A stretch of DNA of 64,000 nucleotides, from positions 123,140,124-123,204,123 of the forward strand of contig NC_083347.1 of assembly GCF_019175385.1 (NCBI RefSeq). Direction: 5' to 3'. Below, piece by piece: positions 1-10,879 of the stretch; position 1 is the stretch's first letter, and each line of letters starts with the position of its first letter. The notes under the pieces are model-generated. The model had not been told where the DNA came from. It did not search any database and saw only the letters and a program-made list of their open reading frames with translations. The stretch comes from Lycium barbarum. Lineage: Eukaryota > Streptophyta > Magnoliopsida > Solanales > Solanaceae. Position numbers and translations under genes: made by a program.

Positions 1-41
1 ACAGAAGCTGGAAGATCACAAGGAATTATATTAGTATGATA
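1..41 (+). pseudogene. Left piece of a multi-ubiquitin-like (UBL) pseudogene
   Basis: The 41 bases left of the Copia element continue, in the same frame, into the sequence right of it. Read together they give the tail of a ubiquitin-like unit: residues KLED, then a Tyr-Asp-Ile, lining up with LEDGRTLADYNI of ubiquitin. An in-frame TAG at 32-34 sits where ubiquitin has Ala-Asp. The gene therefore ran off the left edge and is broken. The ubiquitin alignment is by eye; the remnant is short, so the assignment rests mainly on the better unit to the right of the retrotransposon. Confidence 0.5.
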
Positions 42-646
42 TGTGGGGTCCAGTCCCCTATCCCATATTTTAAGAAAGGAAGATTTTTCTTCCTTTGACA
101 AATTATACATTAGCAACAATTGTGGACTTGGCTAACAAGCCAATTTCTTTGTTCACATTTTCATGATGTAAGCGCTTACCTCATCATAATCGTGATGTAA
201 GCGCTTACCTCACCATAGGAAATTCATTCCTATATATAGGCAGCTTATGGTTCATTTGTAACACACCAAAATATCAGACAATACATCTGAGTGAGAGCAA
301 AGTGAGGTATTCCATAGACTGTAAGAAAATAGTCTGTGAAGAAAAATAGAGTGTGAGTGATATTGTAGTGAGGTGGGAAAAATCAAAAGAGTGTTTTTCT
401 TTTTGAGTGTGTAGTGGTCTTTGGAGTATTTATACTCGTGACTATACAGTGTAAAATTCCTTACTATAGTGATATCAGCTGCTCCTCTTGGCCGTGGTTT
501 TTCCCTTATTCAGAAGGGTTTCCACGTAAAATCTTGGTGTCATTATTGCTGCATTTTATTCTTGCTGATTTAACCATAACTTAGTGTTTCGCGTTTATTA
601 CTAATACCGTGAATATTATTTTTGCGGGTCTATTTTATTCCCAACA
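42..646 (+). repeat. 5' LTR of the Copia element
   Basis: 605 bp, TG...CA. U3 carries a tandem pair of a 12-bp palindrome and a TATA-like tatatata at about 222-229. The 3' copy differs at six sites, including this TATA block, which reads tataaata there. Confidence 0.95.
168..208 (+). promoter_or_regulatory. Duplicated palindromic U3 motif
   Basis: The perfect 12-bp palindrome gtaagcgcttac occurs at 168-179 and 197-208, 29 bp apart, each followed by ctca. It is repeated at 4876-4887 and 4905-4916 in the 3' LTR. Tandem short motifs upstream of the TATA box are typical enhancer elements of stress-responsive Tnt1/Tto1-type LTRs. That this pair acts as an enhancer is inference. Confidence 0.55.
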
Positions 647-648
647 AG

Positions 649-661
649 TGGTATCAGAGCC
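649..661 (+). other. Primer-binding site (tRNA-iMet)
   Basis: tggtatcagagcc begins two bases after the 5' LTR. It is the usual complement of the 3' end of initiator tRNA-Met used by plant Copia elements to prime minus-strand DNA synthesis. Confidence 0.9.
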
Positions 662-732
662 AAGGTTCTGTCTGAGTATAAAAGAATTACTTTGGTCTTC
701 GAATAAAATAGTATTTGTATTTGTGATAAACA

Positions 733-3700
733 ATGGAAGCCAACACTAGTAGAATGGTTACTTTGAGTGGCGTAAATTATGCCATTTGGAAGGGCAAAAT
801 GGAAGATTTGCTCTATGTCAAGAATTTTCATCAACCTGTCTTTGGAAATAAAAAGCCTGATAATATCAGATGAAGAGTGGAATTTGTTGCATCGGCAGGT
901 TTGCGGCTTTATTAGACAGTGGGTTGACGATAATGTGTTGAACCATATTTCTGGAGAGACACATGCTCGGACCCTATGGGAGCATCTTGAAAGTTTGTAT
1001 GCTCGAAAAATTGGTAACAACAAGATGTTTCTGATAAAGCAAATGCTGAGTTTAAAATACCACGATGGTTCCGCAATGACAGATCATCTGAATATTTTTC
1101 AGGGGATCATGAACCAGTTATCTGCTATGGGCATTAATTTTGATGAAGAAATTCAAGGCTTGTTTCTACTTGGTTCCCTACCAGATTCTTGGGAAATTAT
1201 TAGAACTTCATTATCAAATTCTGCTCCGGATGGTGTGATCTCTATGGATCTTGCCAAGAGCAGTCTTTTAAATGAAGAGATGAGAAGAAAATCTCAAGGT
1301 TCCTCCTCATCAGATGTCTTGGTGACTAACACTAGGGGGAGAGGCAAGAATCGTGGTTCTCAAAATAGAGAACATCATAGAAGCAAATCCAGAAGCAGAC
1401 TTAAAGATATTGATTGCTATCATTGCGGGAAAAAAGGGCACACAAAGAAGTTCTGCCGGATTTTGAAAAAGGAAAATAGAGATAAGGAGGAAAAGAAAGA
1501 AGATGGCAATCGTGTTGCCGCTGTCACTACAGAAGATCTTGTTACTGTCCTTGATGCGGATCTGATAAACATTGCTTGTGATGAGTCAAGCTGGGTTGTG
1601 GACAGTGGTGCCGCATCTCATGTGACATCAAGGAAGGAATTTTTCTCATCCTATACTCCGGGTGACTTTGGAACTTTGAGTATGGGTAATGAGACTATAT
1701 CTAGGGTGGCTGATGTTGGAACGATTTGTTTGAAAACTAGTACTGGAACTAAACTAATTTTAAACAATGTAAAGCATGCACCTGATGTTCGTTTGCACTT
1801 GATCTCTGTTGGTGTTTTGGATGATGAGGGATATGTCAGTACCAATGGTGCTGGAAAGTGGAAGCTCACTAAAGGTTCCATGATTGTGGCTCGTGGCGAA
1901 AAGCGTCGTGGTCTATACTGGACTACGGCCTCTACCTGTGTTGATATGGTGAATGCAGTTGAGAGCAATAGCTCTTCAACGTTATGGCATAAGAGGCTTA
2001 GCCACATTAGCGAGAAAGGACTAAATGTTCTGGCCAAAAATAAATTATTGTCAAATTTCGAAAGTGCTAAATTAGAAAAGTGTGAGCACTGCTTGGCTGG
2101 AAAACAAAATAGAGTTTCTTTCAAGTCTCATCCTCCTTCAAGAAAGACAGAGTTGCTTGAGTTGGTGCATTCAGATATATGTGGTCCACTGAAGACAAGG
2201 ACTTTGGGTGGTGCACTTTATTTTGCTACCTTTATTGATGATTGCTCAAGGAAACTTTGGGTCTACGTCTTAAAGACTAAAGACCAAGTGTTGGGTGTCT
2301 TTAAGCAGTTTCAGGCCTCAGTTGAAAGAGAAACTGGAAAGAAGCTGAAATGTATTCGTACTGATAACGGTGGTGAATATTGTGGACCGTTTGACGAATA
2401 CTGCAAGCAACAGGGTATCAGACACCAGAAGACTCCTCCTAAGACTCCTCAGCTTAATGGTTTAGCAGAGAGGATGAACAGGACCTTGATGGAAAGAGTC
2501 AGATGTTTGCTTTCTGAAGCAAAGTTGCCGAATTCCTTTTGGGGTGAGGCATTGTTGACCGCCGCACATGTTATTAATCTATCCCCTGCGGTTGCTTTGC
2601 AAAGTGATGTTCCAAACAGAGTCTGGTATGGCAAGGATGTTTCCTATGACCACTTAAAAGTGTTTGGTTGCAAAGCTTTTGTACATGTGCCTAAAGATGA
2701 GAGGTCAAAATTAACTGCCAAGACAAGGCAGTGCATCTTCATTGGTTATGGCCTTGATGAGTTTGGTTACAGGCTATATGATCCAACTGAGAAGAAGGTC
2801 GTGAGAAGCCGTGATGTTATCTTCATGGAGGATCAAACCATTGAAGATATTAACAAAGCGGAGAAGATAAAACCTTCAAGTTCTGAAGGTTTAGTTAATC
2901 TTGATCAAGTTCCTCATACAAATGTTGATGACGTTGGTGGGCTCGATGACGATGGTGATGCCCAGAATCATGTTCCAGATCAGCATGTTGATGATGATAA
3001 CGATGCTGCTATTGATGAGGTAGATGCTCATACTCATGAAGTCGTGGATGAGTCAGATATTCCACTTAGAAGGTCTACTAGACAGTATGTTCCTTCTTCC
3101 CGTTATTCACCTAATGAGTATGTATTACTCACTGATGGGGGAGAACCTGAATGTTATGAGGAGGCCATGAAAGATGAGCACAAGGATCAATGGATTGAAG
3201 CCATGCAAGATGAGATGAAATCTCTGCGTGAGAACCATACTTATGAGTTGGTAAAATTGCCTAAGGGAATGAGAGCTTTGAAGAACAAGTGGGTGCTCAA
3301 AGTTAAAGCCGAAGAACACAGTTTGAAGCCCAGATACAAAGCTAGATTGGTTGTTAAGGGATTTGGTCAAAGGAAAGGTATTGACTTTGACGAAATCTTT
3401 TCTCCTGTCGTGAAAATGTCCTCCATTCGAACAGTTCTTGGTTTGACTGCTAGTCTTGATTTGGAGATTGAGCAGATGGATGTGAAGACTGTTTTTCTTC
3501 ACGGTGACTTAGAAGAGGAGATTTATATGGAACAACCTGAGGGCTTCAAGGCAAAAGGTAAAGAAAATCTTGTATGCAAACTCAAGAAGAGTCTATATGG
3601 ATTGAAGCAAGCTCCCAGACAGTGGTACAAGAAGTTTGAGTCTGTTATGGGGGAGCAAGGCTACAAGAAGACTTCTTCAGATCACTGTGTGTTTGTACAA

Positions 3701-4702
3701 AGATTTTCTGATGATGACTTTATCATCCTTCTGCTATATGTGGATGATATGTTGATTGTAGGCAAAAATGCTTCCAGGATTGACGAGTTGAAGAAACAAT
3801 TGAGTAAGTCTTTTGCAATGAAAGACTTGGGTCATGCTAGGCAGATTTTGGGCATGAGAATTACTCGTTCGAGAGATGAAAAGAAGCTTTATTTGTCGCA
3901 GAAAAAGTACATAGAACGTGTACTAGAGCGCTTCAATATGAAGAGTGCTAAGTGGGTTAGCACACCTCTTCCTGGTCATCTGAAATTGAGCAAAAAGATG
4001 TGTCCTACAACAACAGAGGAAAAAGAGAGAATGGCCAAGATTCTTTATTCCTCTACCGTCGGAAGTTTAATGTATGCAATGGTATGCACTCGACCAGATA
4101 TTGCTCATGCAGTCGGTGTTGTTAGCAGATTTCTCGAAAATCCAGGGAAAGAGCATTGGGAAGCTGTGAAGTGGATACTCAGGTATCTAAGAGGAAGCTC
4201 AGATAAATGCTTGTGTTTTGGAGGATCAAATCCAATTTTGAAGGGCTATACAGATTCTGATATGGCAGGTGACCTTGATAACAGAAAATCCACTACTGGA
4301 TATTTGTTTACTTTTTCAAGGGGAGCTATATCATGGCAGTCGAAGTTGCAGAAGTGTGTCGCACTGTCTACAACGGAAGCGGAGTATATTGCGGCTACTG
4401 AAGCTGGCAAAAAGATGATATGGCTTAAGAGATTCCTTCAAGAACTCGGATTGCAGCAAATGGAGTATGTTGTCTATTGTGACAGTCAAAGTGCAATAGA
4501 CTTGAGCAAGAACTCCATGTACCATGCGAGAACAAAACACATCGATGTCAGATATCATTGGATTCGTGAGCAATTGGAAAGCAAATTGTTCCAAGTCAAG
4601 AAGATTCACACGAATGAAAATCCTGCAGATATGCTGACCAAGGCGGTACCGAGAGACAAGTTCGAATCGTGCAAAGAACTTGTCGGCATGCACTCAAATT
4701 AG
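733..4702 (+). CDS. Copia gag-pol polyprotein, with a frameshift in gag
   Basis: The natural start is the ATG at 733 ([19 protein letters not shown], a Tork-type gag opening). This frame meets a TGA near 873; homologous gag continues from about 868 in the next frame and stays open to 4702, so there is one small frameshift (net -2 or +1) near 868. After it come the gag helical region, a CCHC zinc knuckle (about 1415-1456), protease with Asp-Ser-Gly (1601), the integrase HHCC finger (about 1985-2100), the integrase DDE catalytic residues (HSD near 2170, TDN near 2360, NGLAE near 2457), RT with YVDD (about 3738-3749), and RNase H (GYTDSD, STTEAEY, CDSQSA) ending in [12 protein letters not shown]. 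Apart from the gag shift I see no stop, so the element could be supplied in trans. Confidence 0.9.
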
Positions 4703-4730
4703 AAGCCAGTGTACCCTCCTTCAGGTGAAT

Positions 4731-4748
4731 GGGACTGGAGGGGGAGAT
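4731..4748 (+). other. Polypurine tract
   Basis: gggactggagggggagat lies directly before the 3' LTR. It is the usual primer for plus-strand synthesis in LTR elements. Confidence 0.8.
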
Positions 4749-4749
4749 T

Positions 4750-5354
4750 TGTGGGGTCCAGTCCCCTATCCCATATTTTAAGAAAGGAAGATTTTTCTTC
4801 CTTTGACAAATTATACATTGGCAACAATTGTGGACTTGGCTAACAAGCCAATTTCTTTGTTCACATTTTCATGATGTAAGCGCTTACCTCATCATAATCG
4901 TGATGTAAGCGCTTACCTCACCATAGGAAATTCATTCCTATAAATAGGCAGCTTATGGTTCATTTGTAACACACCAAAATCTCAGACAATACATCTGAGT
5001 GAGAGCAAAGTGAGGTATTCCATAGACTGTAAGAAAATAGTCTGTGAAAAAAAATAGAGTGTGAGTGATATTGTAGTGAGGTGGGAAAAATCAAAAGAGT
5101 GTTTTTCTTTTTGAGTGTGTAGTGGTCTTTGGAGTATTTATACTCGTGACTACACAGTGTAAAATTCCTTACTATAGTGATATCAGCTGCTCCTCTTGGC
5201 CGTGGTTTTTCCCTTATTCAGAAGGGTTTCCACGTAAAATCTTGGTGTCATTATTGCTGCATTTTATTCTTGCTGATTTAATCATAACTTAGTGTTTCGC
5301 GTTTATTACTAATACCGTGAATATTATTTTTGCGGGTCTATTTTATTCCCAACA
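4750..5354 (+). repeat. 3' LTR of the Copia element
   Basis: 605 bp. It differs from the 5' LTR at six bases, all substitutions, with no indels. It is followed at once by the tgata target duplication. Confidence 0.95.
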
Positions 5355-5925
5355 TGATATCGTAGAAGACTCCCTCTTACAGGTGGTACCGGGAACAATG
5401 CAGATCTTTATCAGGAAATGTAACAGTGAAAGTATAATGCTAGATGTGCACAGGCACGATTTAATAAAGGATGTGAAGGGCATGCTTCTAAATAAGCTAG
5501 CAATACCACTTCATTTGCAAAATCTTGTGTTTGCGAGAAAATGTTTAGCTGATTCCCGGGATTTAGCTAGCTACAATATTCACAAGGAGTCGATTCTGTA
5601 TTTGGTCCTACACATGACACCCAACGTCGACAATGCCAGATGAAATTATGTTCAGTCATAGGTGTGGCAAATTCTCTTACCAGCTCAACCCCCATTGCTC
5701 ATTTGAATAAGTTAACCGCGAACGAAGTAAAACAACCCGTGAAGGAACTAATCGTAGGTGGCACACTTGTGAACTTCTCTCTCTGTCTTGATGACTATGG
5801 AATCACTGGAGTTGTTCCTCGTGTATTGAGTGCTTTGGCCTACTTGTGCCATATATACAAAGACAGCAAGTTGTCCGCTGCATCGCTTGTGAACATGTTG
5901 TTTTTGATATTTGGTATGTTATGAA
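5355..5925 (+). pseudogene. Multi-ubiquitin-like protein remnant (second and third UBL units)
   Basis: From 5398 a complete ubiquitin-like unit starts MQIFIRK and contains LDVHRHDLIKDVKGML, IPLHLQNLVFA and YNIHKESILYLVL. It lines up along ubiquitin (MQIFVKT, LEVESSDTI, IPPDQQRLIFAG, YNIQKESTLHLVL). The di-Gly end is missing and the frame stops at 5641 (TGA). In another frame, 5640-5924 encodes LIVGGTLVNFSLCLDDYGITG, which resembles the middle of a further UBL unit, so at least three tandem units existed. The break into two frames and the stop at 32-34 argue for a pseudogene. It may come from a multi-UBL gene such as polyubiquitin or a UBL-bearing PI4K-gamma; I cannot decide. Bases 5925-6190 show nothing further. 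Confidence 0.6.
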
Positions 5926-6190
5926 CTTTTGTTGTTTTAAAATCCTCTTGGATTACCTAGTTGCATGCATGGACCAAAGTAACATCGAAAACCAATATTG
6001 GACCATTGTTTTAATGTGCTTTATCAGGGTTGTTGAATCAATCTATTTCATAATACTGAAAATCATGATTAGAAGTTCCTTAACTTGTTTAATTTGCTTT
6101 TCAAATTCTGTTGAATCCCTCTATTTGATTTCAAATGTCCTTAAATATGTCTAGGTTTTTTCTTTATCTTATATATGCTATTCGATAGTC

Positions 6191-6473
6191 GGATTACTGA
6201 AGCTTCATTATCAGTTTTATTTGGAATGAACTATATGTTTCTCTACCAGAGCTGTAAATAGAGTTGTTGAGTCTATGAAAAAGAACATAAGGTTTGAAGT
6301 GCGTCCTTAGTACTCCACACTATTACTATTCCGATTACTGGAGCTCCATTATCAGGTTGGTTGACAAGTATTATTTGGAATGAATTGTATGTTTTTCTAC
6401 CAATAGAGTTGTAACTTGTTGAGTCCATAAAAATGGACAGAAGGTTTAGAGTCCGATCGTCCTTAGTACTCCA
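6191..6473. repeat. Tandem duplication, about 140 bp x 2
   Basis: Two diverged copies, 6191-6330 and 6331-6473. Each starts with gattactg-agct-cattatcag, passes ttatttggaatgaa and ends in gtccttagtactcca. No coding potential seen. Confidence 0.7.
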
Positions 6474-6552
6474 TCCGTCCTATTTTATATGATACTGTTA
6501 TTATTTGGGGGTCAAAATTTTTTCTTTGACTACCATTTCCTCGAACTCTTTT

Positions 6553-7377
6553 GGCTAAATATCCAGATGGACCCTTAAACTTGACATGTTTTGTAAGATA
6601 GACATATAAACTTACAAGGTGACCAGATAGACACTTAAACTTACTCAAAGTGTATTTTTCTAGTTTTCCAGTTATTTTGAAAACAAAAACTATATTTTTC
6701 AAACACTCACAATTTTCATGGCCAAACAAGCCCTAAATATATCACAAAATATTTTTTTTTTTAAAATGCAAAAATAAGGCAAACGCATATACATGAGACT
6801 ATAAATGTGCACTTAAACCAATAAATACTTGCTAATCGCAATTTTGCAGGTTTCAATTAACTCAGTTTTTTTTTACACTTGAATAATTAAAAAACAATAA
6901 CTTTAACCAATAAAAATCCTTAAAAAAAGAAATTTCAAATTAAGAAAACTGTAAAGCCGAGAAGAAAATCCTTAAAAAAAGAAATTTCTTAATTTGAAAT
7001 TTCTTTTTTTAAGAATTTTTATTGGTTAAAGTTATTGTTTTTTAATTATTCAAGTGTAAAAAAAAAAACTGAGTTAATTGAAAGCTGCAAAATTGCGATT
7101 AGCGAGTATTTATTGGTTTAAGTGCACATTTATAGTCTCATGTATATGCGTTTGCCTTATTTTTGCATTTAAAAAAAATATTTTGTGATATATTTAGGGC
7201 TTGTTTGGCCATGAAAATTGTGAGTGTTTGAAAAATATAGTTTTTGTTTTCAAAATAACTGGAAAACTTGAAAAATACACTTTGAGTAAGTTTAAGTGTC
7301 TATCTGGTCACCTTGTAAGTTTATATGCCTATCTTACAAAACATGTCAAGTTTAAGGGTCCATCTAGGTATTAAGCC
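6553..7377. mobile_element. Mutator-like foldback element with about 400-bp inverted arms
   Basis: The left arm (6553-6948) and right arm (6985-7377) are inverted copies, nearly identical over hundreds of bases (two mismatches in about 180 bp checked), around a spacer of about 36 bp. The 9-bp direct repeat aactctttt lies outside both ends (6544-6552 and 7378-7386), the target duplication length expected for Mutator superfamily elements. No transposase is encoded, so it is non-autonomous. A transcript through it would form a long double-stranded hairpin. Confidence 0.85.
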
Positions 7378-7909
7378 AACTCTTTTTAAGATAAACTACG
7401 AAGAAAACAAGCAAAAGACCACATATTACATACTTGATCAATTAAATAAGACAACTAATCAGAGGAGTCGATAATCTAGAATTCAGAGGCTTTGCGATGT
7501 GAATCCTGAGAAATATAGATACCTCAGAGTACTTTCCGTTTTTGTTGTATAATGCTGGCATGAGATAAATTTTAATAAAAGATCATGATCACTAAAGATT
7601 CATACAACAGACTCTTAACTTATTTGGAAGTAAAGCCTGTTTCTTATATTGTTGTTTGCAATATGACTCTCATCAATATTCCTAGAGGCTGCTAAGTCTA
7701 GGCAGACTAAAGTTCCTTTTGGACTAATGATAGTCTTTGCAATTTTGCCATGTTGATTTAGAAATAATCTACTATCAATGTTGAAACAAAAAGAAAAAAT
7801 TAAAAATAAACAAATTTAAAATACAAAAGTAACATACCTCCTTTTCTTTTTGTATTATTATTGGTTGCTTTAATAGGCAGTTAAGAGAAATGTAAAATGA
7901 CAATACAAA

Positions 7910-7981
7910 AGGTCCTACCGGGAGTCGAACCCAGGTCGCTGGATTCAAAGTCCAGAGTGCTAACCACTACACCATAGAACC
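7910..7981 (-). tRNA. trnQ-UUG: tRNA-Gln (anticodon TTG)
   Basis: The minus strand reads a 72-nt cloverleaf. The acceptor stem is GGTTCTA with TAGGACC (one G-T pair), discriminator T. The D-arm contains the A box TGGTGTAGTGG. The anticodon stem CTGGA/TCCAG encloses loop CTTTGAA, giving anticodon TTG. The T-arm carries the B box GGTTCGACTCC. There is no intron and no encoded CCA, as expected for a nuclear eukaryotic tRNA gene. A TTTT run overlaps the 3' end on the transcribed strand and can stop Pol III. The 7387-7909 stretch beside it shows no gene. Confidence 0.95.
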
Positions 7982-8024
7982 CTTGACAGAGCAAAACGAG
8001 ATTCTTATTTTATTCATAGATAGT

Positions 8025-8483
8025 GGTTAAAACCACACATGAAATACTATCACTTTTTTTTTAGTTTTCTACCTGAACTATCACTAACTATTTATCAAAA
8101 AACATCTAAACTATTAAGTGTTTGCGTTTCCTACCTGAACTATAACCAAGTATTTATCGAAACACACCTCGACTAATATCAGATGGTGCTGGAAACTCGC
8201 AAAAAATGATACTTCATATGTGATTTTTTACCGTTATCTCTTAATTGTTTAAAATTTTCTAATTAATTCCTTTAATAACCACGTGGAGTGCCATTTGGCA
8301 CCAATTTTTAAACAAAGAGAATGTAGACCACACACCATCAGTTACTACTCGATGTGTGTTTTGATGCATAGTTGGTGATAGTTTAGATATGAAACACAAA
8401 CTAGTTTAGATATGAAACGCAAACACCTGATAGTTTAGGTTGGAAACGCGTAAAAAAGTGATACTTCATATGTGTTTTTAACC
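8025..8483. mobile_element. MITE-like inverted repeat
   Basis: The left end ggttaaaaccacacatga and the right end tcatatgtgtttttaacc are inverted copies. A further internal inverted pair is built on acctgaactatca and tgatagtttaggt. About 460 bp, non-coding. Target duplication not resolved. Confidence 0.55.
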
Positions 8484-8935
8484 ATAATCTCATTATATTA
8501 ATTCAAATTTGTCACGATCCAATTTTCAGATGGCACCAAATGAGCTAATATTAATTAGGTGTTTAGCACTATAACGCAATCTCTTAATCCAAGAATAGAA
8601 CCATAGCGCAATAATAATCAAAATCTCTCAAATAACATCGGAAAGAGTATAAGTACGAAATAATATAAAATCGACCCATAACCCACATACATAATTAAAG
8701 AGCATCTAAACTTTAGAATAATTTAAGTAGGAAAGGAATCCTTATAGTGATGACAATGTGTATAGATATCTTTCTTCTGTTAGTCTTCTTGTAACTTAAC
8801 TGTATAAAGCAAATTGCATTCCATGTGTCTAAAAAAACAAATATGAACCAACCATGTTTGCAAAAATTGACATCCTTGCTAATTCCATGTTTGCAAAACA
8901 ACTTATGTAACATTAGAAAAGCTTTGTTCATAATG

Positions 8936-9055
8936 ATACAACAACATACCCAATATAATGTCATAATTGGGATTTAGGAAGAATGTAGTGTATACAGACT
9001 TTACCTCTATCTTTATGAGATAGAGAGGTTGTTTCCGATAGACTCTCGACTAAAG
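8936..9055 (+). mobile_element. Au-like SINE copy
   Basis: It starts with atacaacaacatacccaat and continues through cagactttacc to agagaggttgtttccgatag, matching the Au-type SINE pattern common in nightshades. Diverged and probably truncated. Bases 8484-8935 show only AT-rich sequence. Confidence 0.6.
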
Positions 9056-9194
9056 AAGGTCAGCTTTTAAAATAGCTTGAAAGAAAAGCATAAAGATAAA
9101 ATTGAAGCATCAATTTCATAAAGATAAAATCATTAATTTGTTCCAACGAATTCCAACCATAAAATCAATAATCCATTTCATACACATCAATTAA

Positions 9195-9611
9195 TTAACC
9201 CCAACTATAGTAGAAATCAAGTTGTCCACCAGAAAAGAGATACAACCCATCTGACCTAGCATGCCAACTACACAAATGCTTTTTTTGATCACAAATAGCA
9301 TTATAATTGTCATAATCAAACACATAGAAAAAGCCTTTCTTCTTGTACTCATTAGTGTGCATTTCACACGTTGCTAATGTTGGCTTAATATTAACATCAA
9401 CATTATTCCATCTAATATGTGAACCTGGCTGGAGTGTTGTTAGTGGAACATCTTTTTCTTGTGATTTACACACTAAAATCAATGGATCTTTCAAATCATT
9501 AATCACTTGCCATGACCAAATTTCTGCTTTTACTACTACTGTTGTTGATGATTTTAGTAGTAGCACTAGTAGAATAAGGAAGTTGATGTGTGATTTGAGA
9601 GGAGGTTTCAT
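9195..9611 (-). CDS. Plant self-incompatibility S1 family protein (SPH)
   Basis: Encodes 138 residues from the ATG at 9611. An upstream in-frame ATG at 9674 would add a lysine-rich tract unlike a signal peptide, so I prefer 9611. The N-terminus is a secretion signal (MKPPLKSHIN, a leucine-rich core, cleavage probably near VKAE). The mature part has the S1 pattern: WSWQVINDL, LILVCKSQ, an LQPG-HIRW turn, TCEMH, a YVFDYD strand, ICDQKKHLCSW and a final G-Y-F pattern, with the four conserved cysteines. S1 proteins are small secreted beta-sandwich proteins; the founder is the poppy pollen self-incompatibility ligand, and most homologues have unknown roles. Single exon, as is usual. Its upstream DNA is made of three tandem repeats. 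Confidence 0.85.
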   Translation of the reverse strand: MKPPLKSHINFLILLVLLLKSSTTVVVKAEIWSWQVINDLKDPLILVCKSQEKDVPLTTLQPGSHIRWNNVDVNIKPTLATCEMHTNEYKKKGFFYVFDYDNYNAICDQKKHLCSWHARSDGLYLFSGGQLDFYYSWG

Positions 9612-9650
9612 GGTTTTTGATTTTTTTTTTTTTTTTTGGCTGTTTATTTT

Positions 9651-10279
9651 GCCTTTGTAATGTTGTGTGTTCATTTTTATGGTACATGTTTAGAGATTTT
9701 ATGATGATTCACAATGAATGAAAAATAATTAAGATGGGATATTAGTAATTTGGACGGTGTGAAAGTCGTTAAAGGTTTTGACACACGTATTAAGGAAAAC
9801 GTATCAATTACAAGGAATATTTGGGTAAATTATTATGATTATGAGTAATTAATAACTATATGCCTTTGTAATGTTGTGTGTTGATTTTTATAGCACATGT
9901 TTAGTGATTTTGTGATGATTCACAATTAATGGAAAATAATTAAGATGGGATCTTAGTAATATGGACGGTGTGAAAATCGCAAAAGGTTTTGACACACCTA
10001 TTAAGGAAAACATATTAATTATAAGGAATATTTGGGTAAATTATTATGATTATGAGTAATTAATGACTATATGCCTTTGTAATGTTGTGTGTTGATTTTT
10101 ATAGTACACGTTTAGAGATTTTGTGATGGTTCACAATAAGATAAGATCATAGTAATTTGGAAGGTGTGAAATTATGAAGGTCATTTAAGGTTTTGACACA
10201 CCTATTAAGGAAACGTATTAATTATAAGGAATTTTTGGGTAAATTATTATGATTATTATGAGTAATTAATAACTATATA
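9651..10279. repeat. Three tandem 211-bp repeats upstream of the S1 gene
   Basis: Copies at 9651-9861, 9862-10072 and 10073-10279 share gcctttgtaatgttgtgtgt at the start and ttatgattatgagtaatta at the end, with few differences. The first copy starts 40 bp upstream of the S1 start codon, so the array forms its 5' flank. The promoter role is inference. Confidence 0.9.
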
Positions 10280-10879
10280 TCTTCTTGGAGTAGTCAGATA
10301 GAATTGGGGGAAAATATTACACGTATGCATATAGTAATAATGATACATAATGGATATTTATGATGAGATCTTAGTAATTTTGGTGGTAAAATTCATTAAA
10401 TAAGAAAATAATTTAATAGCACTAGTCATAAAAGGTATCGGACTGAATTACTCTAGTTTCTTCCTTAAATGGTTAATCAACGTTAGATACCTTATCGGTG
10501 TAGCCAGGATGAAATTGTAACAAAAAAAAAATTATGTCTTCTTGATTTCACAAATATTTTGATCAATTTTCTTTTGCCTAAAGTAATTAATAAATAAGGA
10601 CTAGAGGGAATACTACTCATTATACTCTGTAGAAGCAACGTATATTTTTTTGATTTTAAAAAAGAATTCAAGTTATACCTACTGGCTTGTTATAGAATAT
10701 CTTTCCCTTGTTAAAATATGATTGATTATTCAATAATTTTTCTCTCTTTTATTACTTTTGTAATTTTACATTATAGTTGCCAAATTTGGCCACCAAAATC
10801 AGACGTTAATTATGGATTAAACCTTATTTATTAATTTTCTATTCTAAGATAGATTCAATTCCAAGAGGCAGCTCAATAA
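10280..10879. other. No gene recognised
   Basis: AT-rich intergenic sequence. I see no coding region, RNA gene or resolvable transposon end here. Confidence 0.5.

Larger units (their letters stand above)
42..5354 (+). mobile_element. Nearly intact Ty1/Copia LTR retrotransposon, Tork/Tnt1-like
   Basis: A full-length 5313-bp element with 605-bp LTRs (42-646 and 4750-5354), each starting TG and ending CA. It has a tRNA-iMet type primer-binding site, a polypurine tract, and one gag-pol reading frame with the Copia order protease-integrase-RT-RNase H. A 5-bp target duplication (tgata) lies at 37-41 and 5355-5359. The LTRs differ at only six positions by my count, so the insertion is recent. Size and LTR length match the Tnt1 class, but the LTR sequence is not that of Tnt1 itself. 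It interrupts a ubiquitin-like pseudogene. Confidence 0.95.

Noticed and set aside
616..1023. Minus-strand open frame over the 5' LTR and gag start
   Set aside because: It overlaps the Copia LTR and coding strand and shows no domain; a chance frame.
1651..2124. Minus-strand open frame inside pol
   Set aside because: Shadow of the integrase coding strand.
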